A DNA stretch of 33,298 nucleotides from Niveispirillum lacus (GCF_002251795.1 NZ_NOXU01000010.1:1-33298), one strand, 5' to 3'. Positions 1-8,761 are shown, counted from the first letter of the stretch. The notes: generated by a model from the letters alone, not told the origin. A program made the numbers and translations.

Positions 1-1
1 A

Positions 2-343
2 CGACCGACCAAACCTGTCCAGCCATACGGGTCCAGCTCACTATTCCACCGTGATCCGCGTTGGTGGGATGGAAGCGACGACCTGTCGATATGGCTCGCC
101 GACCGATCGCCGCCATCGGCGAAGCATGCCTTCCTGCCGTTCGGCGTCGGCCCCAGGGCCTGTGTCGGAGTGGCTGTATCGTTCCTTGAGCTCCAGATCA
201 TCGCTGCGACGTTCGCGTCGTCATTCAGCATGGAGGCGGCGGGACCGGATGAGCCGCGGCCGATCGCGTCGGTGACGTTGCAACCGGATCCGGGATTGGC
301 CCTGCGGTTGATGCCTTTTGACAGGCTCACCGTTGCGGCTTGA
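2..343 (+). CDS. Cytochrome P450, C-terminal part (5' end outside window)
   Basis: The frame is open from base 2 to a TGA at 341-343 and has no start in the window, so this is the last ~113 codons of a longer gene. It contains the P450 haem-binding loop F-L-P-F-G-V-G-P-R-A-C-V-G (F-x-x-G-x-x-x-C-x-G, about bases 128-166), whose Cys is the axial haem ligand. About 25 residues upstream is the conserved HRDPRWW segment that precedes the loop in many bacterial P450s. The L-helix and C-terminal beta region follow. The usual D-P-x-R-F segment between the two is poorly conserved (DDLSIWLADRS), which may mean a divergent or decaying copy. P450s are haem monooxygenases; the substrate cannot be inferred. 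Family call is firm; intactness is unknown. Confidence 0.85.
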   Translation, partial: RPTKPVQPYGSSSLFHRDPRWWDGSDDLSIWLADRSPPSAKHAFLPFGVGPRACVGVAVSFLELQIIAATFASSFSMEAAGPDEPRPIASVTLQPDPGLALRLMPFDRLTVAA

Positions 344-604
344 CGAGGTAGGCACCGGGCAAGGCCGATCCCATCCGGACGTTGCCGGCCCCAAGGCCCA
401 AGGCAGGGCCTCCGGCGCGGGGACTATTGGGGAGGCCATACGTACGGCGAGACGCCGTGCGTCCCCCACGGCAAGCCCGGTGCCTCACATTACTGGGAAG
501 CCTTGGAACATGAAATATCAGACGCCCGCCGTGGTCGTGCCGACGGATCTCGTCAGCCACCGTTTGCGGGACAAAGGGGGCGTAGGCCTGTAGGAACTTG
601 CCTT

Positions 605-735
605 GGGCTGCCAAAAAGCGCCTGCAAGGCGCGTGAAGGCACTGCGGCGCGTGAGCGCCATTCCCCCGGCGCGCCGTTGGCGCCGGAATAGAGGAGGCGC
701 CATAGCGCCTCCGGAGCAGGGCGCGCAGCGCCCGA
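605..735. repeat. GC-rich hairpin repeat cluster (copy A)
   Basis: This noncoding stretch is a chain of short perfect stem-loops, for example GGAGGCGC-CATA-GCGCCTCC at 693-712 and GCGCCT-GCA-AGGCGC near 618-632. Bases 605-672 align without gaps to 19438-19505 (55 of 68 identical by hand count), so it belongs to a dispersed family. The rest of 344-904 holds no gene I recognise; ORFs read through it are low-complexity and arise from the repeats. Confidence 0.7.
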
Positions 736-904
736 GGCCGAAAGGTGAAGAGAGGGGATTTTGCGGGCGATTTGGACTCTTGGGCAAACAATGGTCCGCC
801 CGGAATGACTGAAGCAGCGACTTACTCGTCAACCTATAGCCCTGTCACCTTTCGGCCCAGACTCTTGTTGTGCCTCGGGGTTCAGCCTCGCCCTTGCGCC
901 CGCG

Positions 905-1552
905 TCAGTCGTCGTAACTGCGAATGTCGGCAGGATTCCAGACAGCGCCGGTCGGGCGGCGGTGCTTGCTCGGCTTCGTGTTCGTGGAGCCCGCCGGCCG
1001 GCCGCGGCGGCGAGGGGGAGCTTCATGCTCGTCTGGGGGCGGCGGCGGAGCAGCCTCGGCTGCGGCAGGCTGCGGTGCGGGCTCAGGGGTCAGCGTTGAC
1101 TTCGGCGTGGCGGCCTGGACAGCTTCCGGGACAATCTCAGCCTGCCGGTCCGGCTCAATGGCCCGCAGCAGCGCCGAGACCGTGTCGGCGACCTCGGGCG
1201 GCGCGCCACGCCAGGCCCGCAGCAGATCCAGCTCGCGGCGGGACAGGATGCCTGATTGCTCAAGGGTGTCGGTGCTTGCAACGGGCCGTTGGCCGGCGTC
1301 CTCTAAGCCGTCGAAGAAGAACATCATGGGCACGTCGAGGATGTCGGCCAGCCGATAGAGCTTGCCGACGGAGACCCGGTTGGACCCGCGCTCGTATTTC
1401 TGGACCTGCTGGAAGGTGATGCCGAGGGCGCGGGCCAGGTCAGACTGGCTCATGCCGAGCAAGGCGCGTCTCAGGCGGATGCGACCGGCGGCGTGGGTTT
1501 CGATCAATGTCTCGGCGGCGTTCGCGGCGGCATTCCTTGAGCGACGGGGCAT
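905..1552 (-). CDS. XRE-family HTH regulator with AT-hook-like C-terminal tail
   Basis: This is a 215-residue DNA-binding protein. A Cro/C1-type helix-turn-helix occupies about residues 24-80 (MSQSDLARALGITFQQVQKY at 34-53, then RGSNRVSVGKLYRLADIL). A second helical segment spans 100-140. The C-terminal third is Pro/Ala/Glu-rich (about 150-180) and carries RRRGRPAGS at 181-189, which matches the RGRP core of AT-hooks. I chose the ATG at 1552 because the HTH fold starts just after it; the upstream open frame (to 1678) has no family resemblance. It lies alone between the hairpin repeat and IS debris, so its targets cannot be inferred. XRE proteins with the M-S-Q-x-x-L-A core are usually repressors; that role here is inference. 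Confidence 0.8.
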   Translation of the reverse strand: MPRRSRNAAANAAETLIETHAAGRIRLRRALLGMSQSDLARALGITFQQVQKYERGSNRVSVGKLYRLADILDVPMMFFFDGLEDAGQRPVASTDTLEQSGILSRRELDLLRAWRGAPPEVADTVSALLRAIEPDRQAEIVPEAVQAATPKSTLTPEPAPQPAAAEAAPPPPPDEHEAPPRRRGRPAGSTNTKPSKHRRPTGAVWNPADIRSYDD

Positions 1553-1763
1553 TACAAATCCTAGAGCGATTGGGATGGCCGGTGGGAATCTACAACCCGT
1601 GGCGACCTGGGCGCCACAGGGAATTCTGGGGCTGCGTAATTGACTGTGCCGGTTCGCCGCAATGTGGCGGAAGCGCATCGGGGATCATCGGGTCCTTGCG
1701 TTGTGCGATCGTGAAGCACGTTTAACTTCAGTATGGCTCAGCCAAGCACGGAATTCCCGATAG

Positions 1764-2123
1764 TCCCGCCTATCGGCGAAGACCGCCCTGGCCAAGGCCA
1801 TCCAATACGCGCTCGGTCGCTGCACGGCATTGCTGCTCTATACCGGGGATGGCCGTATCGGCATCGACAACAACCCGGCCGAACGCAGCCTGCGCACCAT
1901 CGCCCTGACGCGGAAGAATTTTCTGTTCCTGGGCTCCGAGGTCGGCGGCAAGCGGGCGGCTAACCTTTACACCCTGCTGGAGACGGACCGGCTCAACGGG
2001 CTGAACCCGGAGGCCTGGCTGGCCGGTGCCATCGACCGCATGTCCAGGGGCCATCCGATCAACCGCCTGGACGAACGTCTCCCGTGGAACTGGCGGGAAC
2101 CGGCGCTACAATCGCCGGCATGA
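1764..2123 (+). pseudogene. IS66-family transposase, C-terminal fragment
   Basis: The frame after a TAG at 1761 reads RLSAKTALAKAIQYALGR, then IDNNPAERSLRTIALTRKNF (from about base 1861), then LYTLLETDRLNGLNPEAWLA and HPINRLDERLPWNW. These are the hallmark C-terminal blocks of IS66 TnpC, including the catalytic Glu region IDNNxAER. The N-terminal two thirds and the DDE Asp residues are missing, so this is dead debris. It runs directly into a pRiA4b ORF-3-like pseudogene. No terminal repeats are recognisable. The preceding 1553-1763 holds nothing I recognise apart from the start-side flank of the XRE gene. Confidence 0.88.
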
Positions 2124-2644
2124 GCCATGCCGACCCATCCCCCAGTGCCACATCCTTCCACGAGATCGCCACCCTGCGCATCGAGTTGAAGGGCAGTGAT
2201 CCCCTGATCTGGCGTGAACTGGAGGTACCCACCTCCGTCAAGTTGAAGGTGCCGCATGACATCGTCCAGGTCGCCATGGGCTGATTCGATTATCATATCT
2301 GGGAATTCACCCTGGACGATCGGCGCAATGGCCTGCCATCCGACGAGGATTGGGGAACCGGTCGCCTTTATGACGCTACCAAGGTCCGCCTGCACGACAT
2401 CCTGGAACCCCGCCGCACCCGCATCGATTACCTGTATGATTTCGGGGGCAATTGGGAACACATGCTCGCCATCCTGGCCGACACAGACCATCCCGATCAT
2501 GCCGAAATCGCCGAATGGCTCGACGAGTACGATCCAGACACCATCGACGAAATCCCGATGCAGTAAGCCCTCCGCCGCATCGCAAACCGCAGAAATGCCG
2601 CCGCCAAACGCCTCAAAAACAAAAAAGACGTGTGGAAAAGCTGA
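2120..2644 (+). pseudogene. pRiA4b ORF-3-like (IS1096 TnpR-like) protein, decayed
   Basis: The product from the ATG at 2120 reads LRIELKGSDPLIWRELEVPT, then a short gap, then KVPHDIVQVAMG, typical of the plasmid pRiA4b ORF-3 family. At 2282-2284 an in-frame TGA replaces the Trp of the conserved GWFDYHIWEF block. The same frame continues through DYHIWEFTLDDRR, DEDWGTG, RIDYLYDFGGNWEH and HPDHAEIAEWLDEYDPDTID. A second stop (TAA at 2564-2566) sits where the family has a Tyr, before ALRRIANRRNAAAKRLKNKK. The stretch usually found between the WEH block and the HPEHAE block is absent, so a segment of the gene has been deleted. With two stops and a deletion it is not expressed as a full protein. 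The family often rides with IS66-type elements, which fits its neighbour. Confidence 0.8.
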
Positions 2645-2652
2645 CACTTGCC

Positions 2653-2901
2653 CTTTACATGCCGGGTTTCCAGCAGCACCACCTCGAACCCGGCCGCGGT
2701 CAGACCGGCATGCAGCCACTGCGACAGCGGTCCGGCCTCCAGTCCAATCCGAGCCGGGGTCTGCGTCAGCGCCCTAAACCGCGCCATCACCGCCTCGGGC
2801 TCACTAGTTACCTTGCCCTCGCGTACGATCTTGCCCTGTCCGTTAACCACGCAAACGCTGCTCTGTTCCAAGGACACGTCAATGCCGGCGTAGTGTTCCA
2901 T
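2653..2901 (-). pseudogene. IS110-family transposase, N-terminal fragment
   Basis: The start at 2901 gives MEHYAGIDVSLEQSSVCVVN, then EPEAVMARFRAL, IGLEAGPLSQWLHAGLTAAG and LLETRHVK. This is the DEDD_Tnp_IS110 N-terminus, including the first catalytic Asp (GIDVS) and the E-A-G block. Similarity stops at HVK (2653), where the family continues with a Lys-Thr-Asp-Arg block. The rest of the DEDD domain and the serine-containing transposase_20 domain are lost. A good Shine-Dalgarno (GGAGGA) precedes the ATG. The fragment is oriented away from the salvage locus, with its noncoding end next to that locus. Confidence 0.85.
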
Positions 2902-2971
2902 GGCTGTCCTCCGATGATGTTCGGGCCGATCAAGACCCCGTTGCTTAACACCATCACTCTGGAGGACAGCC
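2902..2971 (-). other. IS110 noncoding end with SD-sequestering inverted repeat
   Basis: GGCTGTCCTCC at 2902-2912 and its exact complement GGAGGACAGCC at 2961-2971 form an 11-bp inverted repeat around 48 bp. On the minus strand the downstream arm is the transposase Shine-Dalgarno (GGAGGA) directly before the ATG at 2901, so a transcript entering from the flank could fold and hide it. IS110 elements encode their guide (bridge) RNA in a noncoding end, so this stretch may also be a guide-RNA relic; that second role is inference. Confidence 0.5.
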
Positions 2972-3024
2972 ACCAAAGCCGCTACTCTGGGCCCAGCCCC
3001 ATACCGCATCTAGGTCGGAGCACC

Positions 3025-4611
3025 CTACTTCACGCCGGACACCCCTCCAGCGTGCAAGTCAGACAGCCCCGCTCCAGGCTGCGTCCGCACGCTGATACAG
3101 GTCAGGAACGAGACGGCAATGCCGATCAGCAATTGCCAGGGGAAGGCCAACGACTTCCAGGCAGCAGGAAGCCCCAACATATCCACAATGTAATCCTGCT
3201 GCAGCACAATGGCCAGAAAGCCTGTGACCAGTGCTGCCATCACCGAGGCTGAAGACCCGCGCCGCGTGAACACGGCCGCGAAATAGACGCCAAGCAGCCC
3301 AGCATAGGCAAAGGTCATCACCCCAAGTACAAACTCCAACAACGGGGCATCGCTATACTGCTGCCAGTAGTAACAGACGATGGACATCCCGAACAACAAA
3401 CCACCCAGTAGTAGCATGCTGAATTGTCCAGCACGCACATAATGCGCCTCTGGCTTCATCTGCTGACGCGCCTCCATCCAGGGGCGGTAGAAATCCTGGA
3501 TGAGGACGGATGACATGGAGATCAAACCGGAATTCACGGCCGCCGCCGCAATCACCCCCACCGTGACAAACCCCCGCAGACCCGGCGGAATCTGGCTCAG
3601 GATAAAATGCATGAAGATGGTGATCTTCTCGCCATTGAATTCGCCGCTAACCCCGCTGCCGACCCGCATCATCAAATCCGGCCGATCGTAAAATATATAG
3701 AGCAGGGACCCGATGGAGATGAAAATGAATACAACCGGGACGGCAACAAAAACCGAAACATAGAGCGCCCGGCTGCCCTCGCCATGGTTGCGACAAGATA
3801 GCAACCGCTGAGTGGTGTCCTGGTCCAGCCCGAAATTCCCGACATTCAGCAAGGCAAAGCCCGTGACGATCGACAGCAGGGTGAATGGCGCCGAAAAATC
3901 CAGCGATAGGTCGAACAACCGCAGCTTGTCCTCTCCACTCGGTGTGCTGGACAGCGCCGTGACAATCTCCCCCATCGACAGCGGGATCAGGTTCAACAGA
4001 AAGATCAGTACGGCAATTGCAGCGCCGACATAGATCACCACCTGCACCAGATCGCTCCAGATCACGGCGCGAAGGCCACCGATGAAAGTGAAGGCCAAGC
4101 CAAATACTACGAGAATCAAAGATGAAAGTACAATGTCCTGCGGTTCAATATCCAGGAAGACGATCATTGAAACAGCGATAGAGGCCAGATAGAGCCGGGC
4201 GCCGCTGGCGAACAACCGCCCGACCAGATACATCCCTCCAGCCGCCCGCATGGCGGAGGCACTGTAACGATGGCGTAACAGTTCATACACCGTGGAGGCA
4301 TTCACCGCATAGAAGCGAGGCATCAACACCTTGGCAACAATGAAGGCTGCAACCAAACACCCGAGATAGCTGGTGAGATAAGTATAGTCGCCGCGATAAC
4401 CATAATCTGGAGCCCCCAGAAAGGTTGCGGCCGATTGTGTGGCGGACAGGACGGAGATGGCGACAAGCCACATGGGTACTCGTTGGCCGGCTAGGAAGTA
4501 ATCCGATGCGTTCTCCAACTTTGATCTAGACGACCACATACCGGCAACGGCGATGATCAAGATGTACCCAAGCAGGATCGACCAGTCCAAAATGGTAAAC
4601 TCAAGTTCCAT
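3025..4611 (-). CDS. Sodium/solute symporter (SSS/SLC5 family)
   Basis: A 528-residue integral inner-membrane protein with about 13-14 hydrophobic segments. Family features are the N-terminal WSILLGYILIIAVAGMWSSR helix, the SDYFLAGQR segment after TM1, the SATQSAATFLGAP motif in TM2, and GGLRAVIWSDLVQ around residue 190, a hallmark of the SSS fold. The length matches family members. GGAGA precedes the ATG at 4611. It lies 183 bp downstream of the TonB receptor on the same strand, so co-transcription is likely. SSS proteins couple Na+ to uptake of sugars, sialic acid, amino acids or similar. In this context GlcNAc, MurNAc or a related amino sugar is the probable substrate, by inference only. 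Its 3' end abuts the IS110 remnant but the C-terminus looks complete. Confidence 0.9.
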   Translation of the reverse strand: MELEFTILDWSILLGYILIIAVAGMWSSRSKLENASDYFLAGQRVPMWLVAISVLSATQSAATFLGAPDYGYRGDYTYLTSYLGCLVAAFIVAKVLMPRFYAVNASTVYELLRHRYSASAMRAAGGMYLVGRLFASGARLYLASIAVSMIVFLDIEPQDIVLSSLILVVFGLAFTFIGGLRAVIWSDLVQVVIYVGAAIAVLIFLLNLIPLSMGEIVTALSSTPSGEDKLRLFDLSLDFSAPFTLLSIVTGFALLNVGNFGLDQDTTQRLLSCRNHGEGSRALYVSVFVAVPVVFIFISIGSLLYIFYDRPDLMMRVGSGVSGEFNGEKITIFMHFILSQIPPGLRGFVTVGVIAAAAVNSGLISMSSVLIQDFYRPWMEARQQMKPEAHYVRAGQFSMLLLGGLLFGMSIVCYYWQQYSDAPLLEFVLGVMTFAYAGLLGVYFAAVFTRRGSSASVMAALVTGFLAIVLQQDYIVDMLGLPAAWKSLAFPWQLLIGIAVSFLTCISVRTQPGAGLSDLHAGGVSGVK

Positions 4612-4794
4612 TTACATGTCTCCGTAATATCCGCCCGGCACATCAGGACATAACCATGGCCGGAAGGACAGAAGAGGAAGGCCTTGGAATTCAAAGCCCT
4701 CCTCCTCACAAGACTTATCGACCCTGTTGCCTGCCGACCGACACAAGCGCCTGCATTCTGTCAGACCTGATACCGGCGCGGCAGGTGCCGGTGA

Positions 4795-7518
4795 TCAATA
4801 ACGAAGCGTGGCTGAGATGCCGATAGTCCGCCCGATGATGTTGTAGGTGTCGGGATAGGTGTTGAAGCTACCAGCATTGGTGGGGGTCGGCGGGTCAGTC
4901 TTGAATACATTATCCACACCGAGATTGACCGTCAGCGTCTCCAGCGGCTTGACCGACAGGGCAAGGTCGAAATAATCCTTGGCCCCGATACGGCCCGTGC
5001 TGCCGGCGGCGCTGTCCCGCAAACCGCCGATGCGCTGCCAGCCAAGTTGCGCCGTGACCATACCCACATCCCAGGCCGCCGAGACGCGATGACGATAATC
5101 AGCGGCGACCAGCGATACGGCGTCGGACGAGCAGGCAAAGCCATAGGTGCCCTTGCAATCCACCGGCTGCAACACTTCGTTGCGCTGGATCGTGTACTTG
5201 GTCACGATATTACCCTGGTATGCCAGTCGCAGCCGCTCACCAAGCGCACTCTCAGACAGGTCAATCGTATAGCTGACGCTGATATCGAGGCCCTTCTGTT
5301 CGATGACGCCCAGGTTGCGGTCGACGGGGAAGCCATTCAGGATGAAGCCCGTGGTCGGATCGCGCGTAACCGCTGCGCAGAGCGGATTATCCGCCACGGG
5401 GTTGGTAATATAGCAGCTGGTCAGGGCGTCGATGGGCTGGATCTGGCCGACCGCGTCCTTCAGCTTGATCTGATACCAGTCAACAGTGGCCGTGAACCCG
5501 TCCAAGAGGTCCGGGGTCAGCACGGTGCCGGCGGTGTAGGTGACGCCCCGCTCCGGCTTGATATCGGGATTGCCGCCGAAGAAGTAACTACCACGCAAGT
5601 TGGCAGCATCGCGTGAATTGTAGCTGCCGGCTGCGGGGGCATTGAACCGGCGGCACTGTTCGGCATTGCCGGTGCCCAGCGTACAGGGATCGCCCGCGTA
5701 ACGTGGGTTCAGGCGCGCCACCGTCACCAGATTGGCAAAGGGGATGGACGAGGTGGGAGCCGCAAATTCCCCGATATTGGGGGCGCGGATGACCTTCTGC
5801 CGCGACCCGCGGAAGCGGATATTGTCATCAACAACCCAGGTTGATGCCAGCTTGTTGGTGTCAAACCGCCCGGCATTGGAATAGTCAGAGGTGCGATAGG
5901 CCGCCTCGACATTCAGTTCCTTGATGAAGTCCATGTCGGCCAGCAGCGGCACCAGCACTTCACCATAGAATTCGTTGGAGGAGAAAGAGCCGCTGACCGG
6001 CAGCTCGGTTCCCTGGCGATAGGACAGGCCCAGACCAAGGGCGGCATCATGCGCCACCGTCCCCTTTTCATCCCGGTATTCATAGCCGACGGCAAAACCC
6101 AGCGGGCCCGCCGGCAACTCGAACAGGTCGGCGCTGGTGCCGGCCAGGGTTGCAGCCGTCACGAACTGTTCACGTGCCCGGATATCACGCTGGAAACTCT
6201 GGCCGAAGGTGCTGAGATCAGCACCGGGGCCAAAAATGTCCACGGTGTTGGCGATGGCGGCAAAGCGGCTGGTGCCATCAGCATTGTTGCGGATAGCATC
6301 ACCGTTTACGGTCGTTTCTTCCTCTGTACGGCCGTACTGCGCGTAGACATCCCAATTGGTGCTACCGGTCAGGTCACCCTTGAAGCCGAGTTGCGTCTGA
6401 TAGGTGTTGCGTTCGGTATCGGCCGTGATGATGCCCAGTTCGCCCAGCGACCTGTTCACACGCACCTGCGCCACACCATTGACGAAGGTCAACAGGTTGC
6501 GGGCCTCGGTCGGCAGGAATCGGTTATCCTGACGGATGCCCACGACCTCGTTCACCGCCACCGGCTGAGAGCCGGAACGGCTGGACCCGGTGGTCTGCAC
6601 GTTGGTGAACATGCCCCGGCCATAGGCGGTCACGCCTTCCGCCAGCTCATAGTCAAAGAAGGTGGACGCGTTGTAACGCTCCATTGGCTGGATCAAGATA
6701 TAATCTGGTGTGAAGTTGGATGTCTGAGGGGTCAGTGTGAACGCACCAGCATCCGTGAAGGAGAAGGTGCGGCCGCTGGCCAAATCGGTGAAATTGCCGC
6801 CCGCCCCCGGCACCAGACCGGGACGGTCCAGGGCAAAGGCGCGATCACCAGCCCGCAGTACCTCACGCCTAGTATAATCCAGATAGCCAACGATATGGCC
6901 GCGGTCGCCGATGGTGCCGCCGGCGGTTGCATAGCCGCCATATTGCGCCCCGCCATCCTTGGCATGCTCATAGGTCGCACCGGCCTCATAGCCCTCGAAC
7001 TCGGTATCGATTACGAAGTTGACGACACCGGCCACAGCGTCGGCACCATAGACGGCGGCGGCACCGCCGGTCAAAACGTCAACGCGCTTCAGCAGCGGGG
7101 CGGGAATTGAGTTCACGTCCACAGCATTGCGGAAGCTGAACGGCACGGCGCGCGTGCCATTGATCAGCACCAGGGTGCGGTTCTGGCCGAAATTTCGCAG
7201 ATCAAGGGTTTGGGCACCATAGGCATCACTGCCGGCCGAGGTGGCGTTCACGCCGCCGGCCAGCTGCGGTAGCTTGACGGAGAAATCCTCCACCGTCAGT
7301 GCGCGGTCCAGGCGGATCTGCTCCTGCGAGGTCGCGGCTATCGGGCTGGTGGAGACAATCTCGGCACGCGGAATACGCGACCCGGTCACCACAATCTCTT
7401 CCAGCACCACAGCGTCTGCGGGACCGGCTACACCCTGCGCCTGCGCCTGCGGGGCCATTGTGAGACAGGTTGCCAGAGCCGTTGCCCCCAGCAGAGCCTT
7501 TGTTGAATACTTACCCAT
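4795..7518 (-). CDS. TonB-dependent outer-membrane receptor
   Basis: A 907-residue outer-membrane transporter. It has a signal peptide (MGKYSTKALLGATALATCLT, then MAPQAQA), then EEIVVTGSRIPR, the TonB-box-like start of the plug. Plug motifs are VLINGTRAVPF, VDVLTGGAAAVYGADAVAGV and VNFVIDTEFEGYEAG. A long barrel follows with the usual C-terminal block (DNVFKTDPP, then NIIGRTIGISATLRY ending in an aromatic residue). I chose the ATG at 7518 because AGGAGGG lies just upstream and the signal peptide starts there. An open extension to 7623 lacks these features and covers the promoter. It precedes the SSS symporter and has TGGT-type half-sites upstream, so it is probably the outer-membrane step for a cell-wall or chitin-like saccharide. 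The ligand is inferred from neighbours. Confidence 0.95.
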   Translation of the reverse strand: MGKYSTKALLGATALATCLTMAPQAQAQGVAGPADAVVLEEIVVTGSRIPRAEIVSTSPIAATSQEQIRLDRALTVEDFSVKLPQLAGGVNATSAGSDAYGAQTLDLRNFGQNRTLVLINGTRAVPFSFRNAVDVNSIPAPLLKRVDVLTGGAAAVYGADAVAGVVNFVIDTEFEGYEAGATYEHAKDGGAQYGGYATAGGTIGDRGHIVGYLDYTRREVLRAGDRAFALDRPGLVPGAGGNFTDLASGRTFSFTDAGAFTLTPQTSNFTPDYILIQPMERYNASTFFDYELAEGVTAYGRGMFTNVQTTGSSRSGSQPVAVNEVVGIRQDNRFLPTEARNLLTFVNGVAQVRVNRSLGELGIITADTERNTYQTQLGFKGDLTGSTNWDVYAQYGRTEEETTVNGDAIRNNADGTSRFAAIANTVDIFGPGADLSTFGQSFQRDIRAREQFVTAATLAGTSADLFELPAGPLGFAVGYEYRDEKGTVAHDAALGLGLSYRQGTELPVSGSFSSNEFYGEVLVPLLADMDFIKELNVEAAYRTSDYSNAGRFDTNKLASTWVVDDNIRFRGSRQKVIRAPNIGEFAAPTSSIPFANLVTVARLNPRYAGDPCTLGTGNAEQCRRFNAPAAGSYNSRDAANLRGSYFFGGNPDIKPERGVTYTAGTVLTPDLLDGFTATVDWYQIKLKDAVGQIQPIDALTSCYITNPVADNPLCAAVTRDPTTGFILNGFPVDRNLGVIEQKGLDISVSYTIDLSESALGERLRLAYQGNIVTKYTIQRNEVLQPVDCKGTYGFACSSDAVSLVAADYRHRVSAAWDVGMVTAQLGWQRIGGLRDSAAGSTGRIGAKDYFDLALSVKPLETLTVNLGVDNVFKTDPPTPTNAGSFNTYPDTYNIIGRTIGISATLRY

Positions 7519-7733
7519 TGTCCCTCCTGTTCTTCCATCATTCGCCTGCCGAGACACGCCCCGAACGACGCGATCCAAGCATGCATTCAGTTCTGTTCGG
7601 ATGTAAAGACAGAACAATACCAATTAAAACCACTTTGGTTATAGCGTGGCATTATCGCCACGTCGGGATTGACCACCCGGCCTCCTCCGCTGGGCGTCCC
7701 AGCGCTGCTACAGAAGGGTTGGCCGGCCGCCTT
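7519..7733 (-). promoter_or_regulatory. Receptor promoter region with GntR-type half-sites
   Basis: This gap holds AATACCA at 7616-7622 and a near-perfect palindrome TAAAACCA-CTT-TGGTTATA at 7625-7643 (7 of 8 arm bases match). Similar ACCA/TGGT half-sites lie upstream of murQ, the kinase gene and the first gntR. A hairpin CGTGGC-ATTATC-GCCACG is at 7644-7661. A second stem-loop CGCTGGG-CGT-CCCAGCG at 7688-7704 follows the methyltransferase stop and may be a weak terminator (no T-run). Confidence 0.5.
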
Positions 7734-8414
7734 CTATGCCCGCGCCATCAGGATCAGGGAGGCGGGCTTGCGAGTTACGGGGTTCAATGGTTCTTTGAGA
7801 GCCGTCAGGTGCCAATCGGTCGCGACGGCATCCACCCAGGACGCGATGGTCCGAAAATACCATGGCATTGGTGTCCAGTTGGCTTCGCCCTCAAACCCCA
7901 CAAAGGTTTCTGTACGCCACCCGTTCTCGTATGGCCCGTCTAGGCTCCCGGGATGCAGTGTCTGGATCAGCATCCGCCCACCGGGCGCCGCAATGCGGCG
8001 CAATGCCGACAGCAGCGGCCGCGGATCTTCGTCCATCAGGGCGAAATTCATGACGATCAGATCAAAACCGCTGCCGATTCTGTCCGGGTCGGCGATGATA
8101 TCGGCATATGAGGCAACGTGGTAGGTATCCACCCCCCCGGCCAGGGCGCGGCATTTGTCGATCAGTGCCGGCACGGCGTCGACGCCGACAACCGGGCGCC
8201 CTTGCGCCGTCAGCGCCCGCGCAAGCCAGCCCTCACCGCAGCCGACATCCAGAATGCACGTTGCCGGCCCCTCCAGAATGGCAGAGATAATGGCCTGATC
8301 CGTGACCAGCCGCCGGCTGGGGATCGCGCCATCGGCGATGGCCTTGGACCAGTTGGAGGCATTGGCATACCAGCTGTCCAGGTGGGCCTTATTGTCATGA
8401 TGAACTGACGCCAT
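7734..8414 (-). CDS. Class I SAM-dependent methyltransferase
   Basis: A 226-residue soluble protein with a Rossmann-type methyltransferase fold. Motif I is CILDVGCGEGWLARAL (about residues 53-68). The acidic ribose-binding end of beta-2 is VVGVDAVPALI (about 75-85). Motif IV is FDLIVMNFALMDED (about 117-130), and post-motif GGRMLIQTLHP is near 145-155. Start at 8414 (ATG) with a GGGGAG-like site upstream. It lies between the first gntR gene (divergent) and the receptor gene (same strand). The substrate is not evident, and it may be a bystander in the salvage locus. Confidence 0.88.
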   Translation of the reverse strand: MASVHHDNKAHLDSWYANASNWSKAIADGAIPSRRLVTDQAIISAILEGPATCILDVGCGEGWLARALTAQGRPVVGVDAVPALIDKCRALAGGVDTYHVASYADIIADPDRIGSGFDLIVMNFALMDEDPRPLLSALRRIAAPGGRMLIQTLHPGSLDGPYENGWRTETFVGFEGEANWTPMPWYFRTIASWVDAVATDWHLTALKEPLNPVTRKPASLILMARA

Positions 8415-8761
8415 TTCCGCTTGCTCCCCTGATTGTTCGCGTGAACCCGGACGGATGGACAGGGACAGGCCCCGCAGAACCGCCGCCTGTGGCCGTGCAA
8501 AACTGGTTGGTCAGTGACTGGCATGGCCGGAGACAGGCCTGTCACAATGCGCCGGACCGCCGCCGATGACGGCCGAGGCTGGCAGCCAGAATCCCCCGCT
8601 CTGCGCCATGATGGCCGGGCCAAGTGGTCTCATTTCGTTGCTATGTGGAACTATATTGGTATTAGATTAGCTGTCAAGTGGCCTGGGGCCTTGGTGCTGG
8701 CATTATTGGGGCAGACCGCATAGAATTTTACGTTTCCTGAGCCCGGTGTAAGGAGTGGTCG
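8415..8761. promoter_or_regulatory. Intergenic region between methyltransferase and gntR-1
   Basis: The 347-bp divergent gap carries TGGTCT at 8625-8630 and TGGTATTA at 8657-8664, the same half-site types as at the murQ/kinase promoter. The gntR gene has a clear AAGGAG ribosome-binding site about 7 bases before its GTG. I do not see a confident -35/-10 pair, and no gene is visible here. Confidence 0.4.

Noticed and set aside
327-791. 154-codon open frame on the minus strand over the hairpin repeat
   Set aside because: It is translated repeat sequence; a similar peptide arises from the copy at 19.4 kb, and it overlaps the P450 end.
1967-2719. 250-codon minus-strand frame
   Set aside because: It is antisense to the IS66 and pRiA4b-type remnants, whose plus-strand reading matches known families.
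6049-7110. 353-codon plus-strand frame
   Set aside because: Shadow of the TonB receptor gene in high-GC DNA; no start site or family match.
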